DNA of 9,257 nucleotides from Bacteroidales bacterium. Lineage in GTDB: Bacteria; Bacteroidota; Bacteroidia; Bacteroidales; UBA932. Numbering within the stretch: position 1 is the stretch's first letter; each line of letters begins with the position of its first letter. Under the pieces are notes generated by a model, which saw only the letters and a program-made list of their open reading frames with translations, did not search any database and was not told the DNA's origin. The translations under genes and the position numbers were made by a program. Below are positions 1 to 5,978 of this stretch, piece after piece. The stretch is taken from contig JALNXR010000066.1 in NCBI GenBank assembly GCA_023230265.1, positions 1 to 9,257 on the forward strand, given 5' to 3'.

Positions 1-123
1 CCAGCTCTCCCCTGCAAAAGCTTCCGGGGATGCAGATTTACCGAACTCTTTGGCAAGCCTCTTTCCACCCCAGACCTTCTCTTTAATTGCCGGATTGAAT
101 CTGAGAGGATATAACCTGATCAT
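1..123 (-). CDS. manA: Mannose-6-phosphate isomerase, class I (N-terminal 41 residues; truncated by window edge)
   Basis: The reverse strand has an ATG at 121-123 followed by 41 open codons running off the left edge. The peptide starts MIRLYPLRFNPAIKEKVWGG and ends with AGESW. This matches the start of class I phosphomannose isomerases, which open with a 'YPLKFxPxxKExIWGG' segment and continue to 'IGESWE'. By family knowledge, the enzyme is a cytoplasmic zinc enzyme that interconverts fructose-6-phosphate and mannose-6-phosphate and so feeds GDP-mannose synthesis. The metal-binding residues lie outside the window. The start overlaps the 3' end of the upstream CPBP gene by 41 bases in a different frame, which suggests translational coupling in one operon. 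The fragment is short, so the family call rests on one conserved block, but that block is distinctive. Confidence 0.85.
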   Translation of the reverse strand, partial: MIRLYPLRFNPAIKEKVWGGKRLAKEFGKSASPEAFAGESW

Positions 124-946
124 AACATTTTTTTATTATTAGAATGATTATTGACATAACAATAAGAGATAAAAAGTATACATAATAGTATAGATCTCCC
201 GGAATGATATCCCTGAGAGTAGCATCGGCAGGGAGATAGGGGAACAATACAAGTATAAGAAAAGAGACAGAGTTGTTGAGAAAGTGAATAAAAATCACTG
301 CCCATATAGATCTGCTCTTGTAGTAAATCCACCCCAGAATAACACCTATGAGGAATGCAGGCAAAGCCTGCCAGGGATTAAGATGCATGATGCCGAACAT
401 CAAAGCAGACCACAGAATTGCTTTTGCCGGCGACATAGCTTTTAACAATCCTTTCAATATTATTCCTCTGCAAAAGAACTCCTCCATCAGCGGAGCCAGA
501 ATGGCAAGACTTACAAATCCTGCTAATCTGTTTTGAGAGACCTGTTCCAAAAATTTTTTAAAGAATTCCGGCATAGTGAGCAGTTCAGAGAGCGGATCGA
601 TTATCACTCCTGAAGCCAATACCATCGGAATAAGCAACAGAAAAAAGAGCGGAGCACCCACTCTCCCGAATTTTGGATCATCGAACGGGACAGAATCTCC
701 CTGCCTTATATATTTTACCCGGAAATAGATAAAAATTGCCGGGGGCAGAAACATAAAGGGATAGGAGATTGCTGTACTCCAGTCATAAAGAGAGGGAGTG
801 AAAAGTGTAACAAACACAGAGACAACTCCTCCTAGCACAGACCCCCCAAGTATCATAATCAGAAGCAGTAACCAGCTCTCTTTTAGATCCGGCAGATATT
901 TATAATAATCTTTTATTTTTACTATTGATTTTGCCATCTGTATCAT
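83..946 (-). CDS. CPBP family intramembrane metalloprotease (Abi/CAAX-like)
   Basis: This 287-residue multi-pass membrane protein carries all three motifs of the CPBP (CAAX protease and bacteriocin-processing) family: EEFFCRG (E155, E156, R160), FGIMH (F184, H188) and HFLNN (H221, N225). These glutamates and histidines are the expected metal-binding and catalytic residues inside the membrane. Hydrophobic stretches lie near residues 25-50, 60-76, 97-115, 141-165, 175-205, 214-235 and 252-271. The substrate cannot be told from sequence; characterised relatives process prenylated proteins or peptides, or give bacteriocin self-immunity. The gene begins 11 bases after the nucleotidyltransferase gene stops, and its last 41 bases overlap the manA start, so all three are probably co-transcribed. 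A second in-frame ATG at codon 4 (MAKS) could be the real start; neither has a clear Shine-Dalgarno sequence. Confidence 0.88.
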   Translation of the reverse strand: MIQMAKSIVKIKDYYKYLPDLKESWLLLLIMILGGSVLGGVVSVFVTLFTPSLYDWSTAISYPFMFLPPAIFIYFRVKYIRQGDSVPFDDPKFGRVGAPLFFLLLIPMVLASGVIIDPLSELLTMPEFFKKFLEQVSQNRLAGFVSLAILAPLMEEFFCRGIILKGLLKAMSPAKAILWSALMFGIMHLNPWQALPAFLIGVILGWIYYKSRSIWAVIFIHFLNNSVSFLILVLFPYLPADATLRDIIPGDLYYYVYFLSLIVMSIIILIIKKCYDQVISSQIQSGN

Positions 947-957
947 TTAAAATGATT

Positions 958-1869
958 TTATAAAAAAAGAGGAGACGGGTAGTGCCCCTCAGCTGTAAGT
1001 GAACGGAGTCTCCCGGAGACCTCTTCCCTGTCCTCCTTATAGGTCACACCAAACCATTTTTCATCTGTGGTCAGCACTTTGCAGGTGGCATCCCCGCTTT
1101 TAAGCAGTGAGTCCACGACAGAGGGTATATAAAATTCCGCTTTATCATTTCCCTTGTTTTTAACTAAGAATTCCCGGAAAAGAGTCTCTGCCTTTTCAAA
1201 GATATCAGGGGTAAATCCCCACATATTCATAGATACAGCTGTTTCAGGTGAAATTACCCTGTTCTCTCCGGGACTCTTTTCTCCGCGGATGATTCCATTT
1301 TCCTCTTTTATATTGTGATGCTCTTCCACCGATATCAGCATACTCTCTCTGTCAACACTGCATACCCCTCTGGAGACACTCCCTGACGGAGAGAGTGTAT
1401 TGGAAGCCCTGAATCCCACCATGCAGAAATTACCGCGGATAAGGTCAACCTGTGAGAGAAAACCTTGAATTTTTTGAAACGATCCTCTGCCATAAAAGTC
1501 ATCAGCATTTATTGCAGCAAAGGGGGTGGAGATTTCTCCGGCTGCGACAAGAACAGCATGCCCTGTACCCCATGGCTTTATTCTGGTGGATGGAACACTA
1601 AATCCTTCCGGCAGATTATCCGGCTCCTGTTCCACAAAGGCAAGGTCGGAGCAGAATCTGCCGTAAAGTTTCTCTGCTCTTTTGATGAATTGGTGACTGA
1701 AACTTTTTCTAATAACAAAGACCACTTTTCCGAATCCAGACTTAAGTGAGTCGTAGACAGAGTAATCCATTATTGTTTCACCGTCAGGCCCAACGCCGTC
1801 GAGCTGTTTAAGCCCTCCGTAACGGCTACCCATACCTGCAGCCAGAATCAGAAGAGTTGGTTTGTTCAT
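958..1869 (-). CDS. Sugar-phosphate nucleotidyltransferase family protein, specificity unknown
   Basis: This 303-residue protein has the nucleotidyltransferase (GT-A-like Rossmann) fold signature. The N-terminal loop LAAGMGSRYGGLKQL (residues 9-23) fits the G-x-G-[ST]-R-x(4)-K nucleotide-binding motif of sugar pyrophosphorylases. PWGTGHA (99-105) is the base-binding GTG.A loop. NADDFYG (121-127) holds the metal-binding aspartate pair. Further blocks that support a sugar pocket are MNMWGF (214-219), EFYIPSVV (245-252) and WFGVTYKED (272-280). Members normally join a sugar-1-phosphate to an NTP and release pyrophosphate. I cannot assign the sugar or the base: it is shorter than GlmU and has no left-handed beta-helix acyltransferase tail. 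It heads a minus-strand run with a CPBP protease and manA, which fits nucleotide-sugar metabolism by context only. It starts at ATG 1869, facing a divergent promoter region. Confidence 0.85.
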   Translation of the reverse strand: MNKPTLLILAAGMGSRYGGLKQLDGVGPDGETIMDYSVYDSLKSGFGKVVFVIRKSFSHQFIKRAEKLYGRFCSDLAFVEQEPDNLPEGFSVPSTRIKPWGTGHAVLVAAGEISTPFAAINADDFYGRGSFQKIQGFLSQVDLIRGNFCMVGFRASNTLSPSGSVSRGVCSVDRESMLISVEEHHNIKEENGIIRGEKSPGENRVISPETAVSMNMWGFTPDIFEKAETLFREFLVKNKGNDKAEFYIPSVVDSLLKSGDATCKVLTTDEKWFGVTYKEDREEVSGRLRSLTAEGHYPSPLFL

Positions 1870-1896
1870 GAAGCTAAAAAATTAATTAAGAGTAGG

Positions 1897-1904
1897 CAAA
1901 ATTA
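1897..1904 (-). promoter_or_regulatory. Candidate -7 element for the nucleotidyltransferase-CPBP-manA operon
   Basis: On the minus strand this reads TAATTTTG, a match to the Bacteroidota -7 consensus TAnnTTTG. It lies 27 bases upstream of the start codon at 1869, so a short leader of roughly 20 bases would result. I see no convincing -33 TTG/TTTG at the usual spacing, so this is a half-supported promoter. Confidence 0.45.
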
Positions 1905-1908
1905 TTAC

Positions 1909-1916
1909 TAATTTTG
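1909..1916 (+). promoter_or_regulatory. Candidate -7 element for the ftsB/divIC-like gene
   Basis: TAATTTTG on the plus strand matches the TAnnTTTG consensus and lies 25 bases before the ATG at 1942. It is the mirror image of the element at 1897-1904. No clear -33 TTG is visible upstream. Confidence 0.45.
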
Positions 1917-1941
1917 TAAAAAAAGAATATAGAGACTAAAT

Positions 1942-2265
1942 ATGTGGAATTCCCTGAAAGAATCCAGGTTTGTTAAGATAATCAGCAACAAGTACATTGT
2001 CGCTTTGCTGATATTTGTTGTCTGGGTTACTTTTTTTGACAGGAACAATCTTATAAGATGGGCTAAGGTTAACCTTAACATCAGCAGTCAGAGGAGGGAG
2101 ATACTGCACTACCAGAGGGAGATTAAAGCGACGGAGGAAAAGCTCAATGAACTAAGTTCAAATCTGGACAGTCTTGAAAAATTCGCAAGGGAACAGTACT
2201 ATTTCCATCAGGACGATGAGATGATATTCATTGTCGGGGAGTCACCAGAGACAACAAATCCCTGA
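1942..2265 (+). CDS. Septum formation initiator family protein (FtsB/DivIC-like)
   Basis: This 107-residue protein has the classic FtsB/DivIC layout: a short cytoplasmic N-terminus, one membrane segment at about residues 18-33 (YIVALLIFVVWVTFF), a predicted extracytoplasmic coiled coil at about 45-80 rich in E, K, L and R, and a conserved end LEKFAREQYYF (78-88) followed by DDEMIFIVGE. In the family this protein joins the divisome with FtsL and FtsQ/DivIB and helps activate septal wall synthesis. Bacteroidota members typically have this FARE-x-Y-x-M/F-type C-terminal block. Its last 38 bases overlap the 3' end of the HAD gene on the other strand, so there is no room for a separate terminator between them. 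It appears monocistronic. Confidence 0.85.
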   Translation: MWNSLKESRFVKIISNKYIVALLIFVVWVTFFDRNNLIRWAKVNLNISSQRREILHYQREIKATEEKLNELSSNLDSLEKFAREQYYFHQDDEMIFIVGESPETTNP

Positions 2266-2956
2266 GATCAGAAGAGTTGTAGGTGGGGACTCCGTCACAG
2301 GGAAGAGAGCGGTAGTTATAGAAGAACTGATCTATCCCAAAAATCATCGCCCCCTCTATATCGTTTACAAAATCATCTCCCACCATAATTGCCTCCTCTT
2401 TTACTCCGTTTATGGAACTTAAGGCCTTTCTGAAAATCAGAGGTGATGGTTTATTGACCCCCTGTTCTTCGGATATAATCACAGATTTAAAGAATTTTCC
2501 TATACCTGAATTCTCAATTTTGGTGTACTGTACCTCTTTGAAACCATTGGAGACTATAACCATATCAGCTCCCATGCTGTAAAGGTGCTCCAGTACCTCC
2601 AGAGCGTAAGGCATCAGTGCCTTCTGCAAAGGCATTCTCTCAAGATACTCCCTTCCGAATTGTTCAGCCAGTGAGGGATTGTCGATTCCGTATTTTAAAA
2701 GGGTTCTGTGGAATCTCTCGCTTTTTAGTCTCTCCTTTTCCAGCAATCCCCTCTCGTAATCTGCCCATAGTTTTTGATTAATGGTATGGTAATCATTGTA
2801 AAAGCTCTCACTCTCCTTAAGCGGGAGGTTGTACAGATGCAAAAGTCCTGTTATGTTGTTTTTTGCATTGGTGTCAAAATCCCATAATGTCCTGTCAAGG
2901 TCGAATAGAAAATAGTTGTAGTACCTGATGCTTCTGGCGGGATGCTTTTGAATCAT
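2228..2956 (-). CDS. HAD-superfamily hydrolase, YjjG-type nucleotidase family
   Basis: This 242-residue protein carries all four HAD motifs: I, FDLDRT with nucleophile D19 and acid/base D21; II, IVSNG with S136; III, K169 in NKPSP; and IV, MVGDDFVNDIEGA with D194, D195 and D199. A helical cap domain lies between motifs I and II (about residues 30-110), as in subfamily I. The opening YNYFLFDLDRTLWDFD and the GVNKPSPLIF segment fit the YjjG (5'-nucleotidase, non-canonical pyrimidine nucleotide phosphatase) branch. In E. coli, YjjG dephosphorylates dUMP, dTMP and damaged pyrimidine nucleotides. The exact substrate here is inferred. The gene lies 112 bases downstream of purB on the same strand and could be read from the folP promoter or its own. 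It converges on, and overlaps, the ftsB-like gene. Confidence 0.85.
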   Translation of the reverse strand: MIQKHPARSIRYYNYFLFDLDRTLWDFDTNAKNNITGLLHLYNLPLKESESFYNDYHTINQKLWADYERGLLEKERLKSERFHRTLLKYGIDNPSLAEQFGREYLERMPLQKALMPYALEVLEHLYSMGADMVIVSNGFKEVQYTKIENSGIGKFFKSVIISEEQGVNKPSPLIFRKALSSINGVKEEAIMVGDDFVNDIEGAMIFGIDQFFYNYRSLPCDGVPTYNSSDLRDLLSLVTPRQ

Positions 2957-3068
2957 TTAGTGTAATAGTCTATAATTCTTTTAATTGTTCTTTTGAAACC
3001 ATATATTCAAGATTTGCCCTGGTTATGATGTACGGTTACCATAGTTTTTGGGGAAAGGCTGATAACCT

Positions 3069-4412
3069 TCAAATACCGGTGTAGTTAAAGGGTGTGACAG
3101 CAAGAAGTTCTTTTTTCACTCTCTCCTCAACGTCAAGCTCCTCTATAAATTTCTTGATTATATCCCTGTCCGGGTGTGTATTTGTTCTGGTAAGGCTTTT
3201 GAGTTTTTCGTAAGGATTGGGGTATCTCTCCCGCCGGAGTATAGTCTGGATTGCCTCAGCTACAACCGGCCAGTTCGATTCCAGATCGCGATCTATTACT
3301 TCTGTGTTGATTATAAGCTTTGACAGACCTTTAAGTATTGATTTGAACGATATCAGAGTGTGTGCAAAAGGGACTCCTATGTTTCTCAAAACAGTAGAAT
3401 CAGTAAGATCTCTCTGTAACCTGGAGACCGGGAGTTTGGATGAAAGGTGGCAAAAGAGAGCATTGGCAACACCCAGATTTCCCTCAGCGTTTTCAAAGTC
3501 TATGGGGTTCACTTTGTGAGGCATAGTGGATGACCCAACCTCAGATGGATTGATTTTCTGTTTGAAATACTCCATTGAGATATAACTCCAGATGTCCTTG
3601 CAGAGATCTTCCAGTATAGTGTTTATCCTTTTTAAATTGTCAAACAATGCTGCCAGATGGTCATAATGTTCAATCTGTGTGGTTGGGTATGATCTTTTCA
3701 GACCAAGCTCTTCTGTAACAAACTCCTCTGCAAATCTGTTCCAGTCAATTGATGGATATGCAACCACATGTGCATTCAGGTTCCCTGTGGCTCCACCGAA
3801 TTTGGCGGCAAAGGGAACAGTCTCCAGTAACTTTACCTGTTCCTCTACTCTCTTTACAAACACCTTGATCTCCTTTCCGACTCTTGTAGGTGAGGCAGGC
3901 TGGCCATGAGTGTGTGCAAGCATCGGTATGTCAGCCCATTGCTCTGCCATCGAATCCAGGGTTGCCAGAAGGGATCTTAAAACCGGCTTGTAGCATCTTT
4001 CCATAGCGTCTTTAAGAGAAAGAGGGACCGCAGTATTGTTTATATCCTGGGAGGTAATCCCAAAATGGACCAGTTCTGTATAAGTTTGCAATCCTTTAGA
4101 CTCCAGTCTTCTCTTTAGAAAATACTCTACAGCTTTTACATCATGGTTTGTAACATCCTCGATATCTTTTACCTCCTGTGCATCAGCCTCTGAGAACTGA
4201 GTATATATTTTTCTAAGATTCTCCTTTTCCGAATCCTTAAGGGGTGGGTATCCGGGAAGGGGAATTCCGGTCAGTTTAATCAGGTATTCAATCTCTGAAA
4301 AGACACGGTATTTAATCAGTGCATATTCAGAGAAATACTCTGCAAGTTCGCTTACCTGTTTTCCATATCTGCCGTCTACAGGCGACAGAGCCCACAATTG
4401 CTGGTTTCTCAT
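3069..4412 (-). CDS. purB: Adenylosuccinate lyase
   Basis: The enzyme cleaves SAICAR to AICAR and adenylosuccinate to AMP, both releasing fumarate, in purine synthesis. The 447-residue protein opens with ALSPVDGRYG, typical of the E. coli-type PurB. It carries THGQPASPTRVGKE with the general acid H169, and the fumarate-lyase signature GSSTMPHKVNP (293-303) with the catalytic serine at S294/S295 on the flexible loop. The end, VTPFNYTGI, is also typical. Length fits the family (about 450). An in-frame ATG at 4445 would add 11 hydrophobic residues and overlap folP by 20 bases. I chose ATG 4412 because the product then aligns with the usual PurB N-terminus and starts 13 bases after folP stops. 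The leader is AT-rich with no Shine-Dalgarno. It is probably co-transcribed with folP. Confidence 0.96.
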   Translation of the reverse strand: MRNQQLWALSPVDGRYGKQVSELAEYFSEYALIKYRVFSEIEYLIKLTGIPLPGYPPLKDSEKENLRKIYTQFSEADAQEVKDIEDVTNHDVKAVEYFLKRRLESKGLQTYTELVHFGITSQDINNTAVPLSLKDAMERCYKPVLRSLLATLDSMAEQWADIPMLAHTHGQPASPTRVGKEIKVFVKRVEEQVKLLETVPFAAKFGGATGNLNAHVVAYPSIDWNRFAEEFVTEELGLKRSYPTTQIEHYDHLAALFDNLKRINTILEDLCKDIWSYISMEYFKQKINPSEVGSSTMPHKVNPIDFENAEGNLGVANALFCHLSSKLPVSRLQRDLTDSTVLRNIGVPFAHTLISFKSILKGLSKLIINTEVIDRDLESNWPVVAEAIQTILRRERYPNPYEKLKSLTRTNTHPDRDIIKKFIEELDVEERVKKELLAVTPFNYTGI

Positions 4413-4425
4413 TGGATTAATAAAA

Positions 4426-5247
4426 TTAAACCATAAAATTAACAAAAATTTTGATTATCTCTTTTGCCTCTTTAACATCATGGACCCTTAATATATCAGC
4501 CCCGTTAATCAGTGCCTGAAGATTAAGAGCAGAAGTAGCATGTAGAGACTCTTCCGGCGATGTCTCCAGAAACTTATAGATCATGCTTTTCCTTGAAATA
4601 CCTGCCAAAATGGGGTATTTTTTACCAGATAATGGGGAGTTAAAAGCCAGTCTTTTAAGATTGCGTAGCAGCTGATAGTTTTGTTCCACACTCTTTGCAA
4701 AACCGAATCCCGGATCTATGATTATCTCCTTTATACCAATATTCTCTGCTCTGGAGGTGAAATCAAGAAAATAGTCCCGGACCTCCTCTGTAACATTGGT
4801 GTAGTTGCACATCTGTTGCATTGTTTCGGGAGTTCCCCTTTTGTGCATTGCTATGTAGGGAAGCTCAAGTCTGGCGGCCATACCCAGCATCTGAGGGTCA
4901 TCCTCCCCGGCAGATATGTCGTTAATAATGAAATCTCCCACAAAGTCAAACGCCCTCTCTACAATCTCTGACCTGAATGTGTCCAGCGAGATTTCTGCAT
5001 ATGGAAAATCCCTGAGCACTCTTTTAAGTGCAGGTTTCAGCAGATTCCACTCCTGTTCTGCGGGTATGCTCTTAAGCCCTGGTTTTGTGGAGCATGCACC
5101 AATATCGATAATGTCGGCACCATCCTTAAGCATCTTTTCAAACCGTGACACAAACTCCTCTTCTGTAAGGCAGGTGCTCTCTCCGTAGAAAGAGAGGGGG
5201 CTGAGATTTATAATCCCCATTACCAGCGGTTTATCCGTTTTTAACAT
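4426..5247 (-). CDS. folP: Dihydropteroate synthase
   Basis: The enzyme condenses hydroxymethyl-dihydropterin pyrophosphate with p-aminobenzoate to make dihydropteroate in folate synthesis. The 273-residue TIM-barrel protein keeps the main DHPS blocks: MGIIN (10-14, N14 as metal ligand), DIG (48-50), STKPG (53-57), SLDT (87-90), IND (108-110), MHKRGTP (134-140), DPGFGF (178-183), SRKS (218-221) and RVHDV (254-258). Two active-site regions are unusual. Loop 1 reads NLSPLSFYGES where the family normally has NVTPDSF, so the aspartate is L18. The second block has STKPG, with K55 replacing the usual arginine. The rest of the site is intact and the gene looks unbroken, so a working enzyme is most likely. 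It leads a folP-purB unit and is divergent from tmk. Confidence 0.92.
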   Translation of the reverse strand: MLKTDKPLVMGIINLSPLSFYGESTCLTEEEFVSRFEKMLKDGADIIDIGACSTKPGLKSIPAEQEWNLLKPALKRVLRDFPYAEISLDTFRSEIVERAFDFVGDFIINDISAGEDDPQMLGMAARLELPYIAMHKRGTPETMQQMCNYTNVTEEVRDYFLDFTSRAENIGIKEIIIDPGFGFAKSVEQNYQLLRNLKRLAFNSPLSGKKYPILAGISRKSMIYKFLETSPEESLHATSALNLQALINGADILRVHDVKEAKEIIKIFVNFMV

Positions 5248-5265
5248 ATTTTAGCTTAATTTATT

Positions 5266-5273
5266 TAACTTTG
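5266..5273 (+). promoter_or_regulatory. Candidate -7 element for the tmk operon
   Basis: TAACTTTG matches the Bacteroidota TAnnTTTG -7 consensus and lies 26 bases before the tmk ATG at 5300, giving a leader of about 20 bases. No clear -33 TTG is seen at the expected spacing. Confidence 0.5.
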
Positions 5274-5281
5274 TTTCCTGG

Positions 5282-5289
5282 CAAATATA
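5282..5289 (-). promoter_or_regulatory. Candidate -7 element for the folP-purB operon
   Basis: On the minus strand this reads TATATTTG, a match to TAnnTTTG, 34 bases upstream of the folP ATG at 5247. It interleaves with the opposing element at 5266-5273, so the two promoters would overlap. No clear -33 element was found; it would fall inside the tmk coding start. Confidence 0.45.
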
Positions 5290-5299
5290 ACTATAAAAT

Positions 5300-5977
5300 A
5301 TGCTGATAGTCCTTGAAGGGCTCGACGGAGCCGGAAAATCAACACAGATAAAGATGCTGCAGAACCTGTTTAAAAATAAGAACAGAGGGGTTCAGTACCT
5401 CCATTTTCCAAGATTTGGTGCACCTGTATTCGGAGATCTGATAGCCAGATATCTCAGGGGTGAGTTTGGAGACGCTGGTTGTACAGATCCATACCTTATC
5501 GCACTGCTCTTTGCTGAGGACCGCAGGGAGGCCTCCACGCAGATACGTGTTTGGCTTGAAAAAGGTGATTGTGTGATACTTGACAGGTATGTTCTGTCAA
5601 ATATTGCATTCCAGTGTGCCAAGTATTCTGATAAGGAAAAGGCAAAATCCCTGAGAGATTGGATACTTGAGACTGAGTACAAACACTTTGGACTCCCTGA
5701 GGCAGACATAAGCCTCTTTCTGGATGTGCCTCTCTCATTTGTAGAGAGCAAACTGAACAATGAACGTACAGGGGATGACCGCGAGTATCTAAGGGGAAAG
5801 AGTGACATTCATGAGGAGAGCATGGATTACCAGAGAAGAGTGAGGGAGATATATCTCAACGAATGTGCCGCAGGAAACCATCTCCGGAGGATTGACTGTT
5901 CCGGTAAAGACGGAGGTATGCTGTCTGCAGATAACATTCACTCTATGATAGCCGGTATAGTGGAGGAGGGATTGTGA
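5300..5977 (+). CDS. tmk: Thymidylate kinase
   Basis: The enzyme phosphorylates dTMP to dTDP with ATP. The 225-residue protein begins MLIVLEGLDGAGKST with the P-loop at 7-15. FPRF (36-39) is the phosphate/substrate loop and DRR (74-76) the thymidine-side arginines. ILDRYVLSN (93-101) is the DRY block. A lid region follows at NERTGDDREYLRGKSDIHE (154-172). At 225 residues it is slightly longer than the usual 205-215, with the extra length in the lid and C-terminus; the lid pattern ending in DIHE resembles other Bacteroidales Tmk proteins. It opens a plus-strand operon: its stop is one base before the next start. Translation has no visible Shine-Dalgarno, only an AT-rich leader. Confidence 0.95.
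   Translation: MLIVLEGLDGAGKSTQIKMLQNLFKNKNRGVQYLHFPRFGAPVFGDLIARYLRGEFGDAGCTDPYLIALLFAEDRREASTQIRVWLEKGDCVILDRYVLSNIAFQCAKYSDKEKAKSLRDWILETEYKHFGLPEADISLFLDVPLSFVESKLNNERTGDDREYLRGKSDIHEESMDYQRRVREIYLNECAAGNHLRRIDCSGKDGGMLSADNIHSMIAGIVEEGL
5962..5970 (+). promoter_or_regulatory. Strong Shine-Dalgarno-like sequence for the DoxX-like gene
   Basis: GGAGGAGGG, containing AGGAGG, ends 8 bases before the ATG at 5979, the classic spacing. It lies inside the last tmk codons (Val-Glu-Glu-Gly). Most other starts in the window lack such a sequence, so it supports this start. It may also simply reflect the Glu-Glu-Gly codons. Confidence 0.45.
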
Positions 5978-5978
5978 T

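Larger units (their letters stand above)
1897..1916. repeat. Perfect 8-bp inverted repeat in divergent intergenic gap
   Basis: The arms CAAAATTA and TAATTTTG flank the spacer TTAC. Each arm, read outward on its own strand, is a TAnnTTTG sequence, the -7 consensus of Bacteroidota housekeeping promoters. The repeat sits between the divergent nucleotidyltransferase and ftsB-like genes, 25-27 bases from each start codon. It could be two back-to-back promoters, an operator, or both. Confidence 0.7.

Noticed and set aside
2957..3068. Possible terminator or promoter between purB and the HAD gene
   Set aside because: GGTTAT/ATAACC pieces can pair only across a long loop and no U-tract follows; no TAnnTTTG match was found. 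The 112 bases hold nothing I can support.
3025..3084. Short plus-strand ORF of 19 codons in the purB-HAD gap
   Set aside because: It has no ribosome site, has no recognisable sequence, and runs into the antisense of the purB 3' end.
4413..4445. Longer purB start at ATG 4445 adding MLILWFNFINP
   Set aside because: The extra residues do not match PurB N-termini and would overlap folP; ATG 4412 gives the standard 447-residue protein.
5392..5808. Minus-strand open frame of 138 codons opposite tmk, and similar long frames opposite purB, folP, infB and the nucleotidyltransferase
   Set aside because: These are serine/arginine-rich or low-complexity translations lying wholly inside well-identified genes with no family resemblance; they are antisense shadows.
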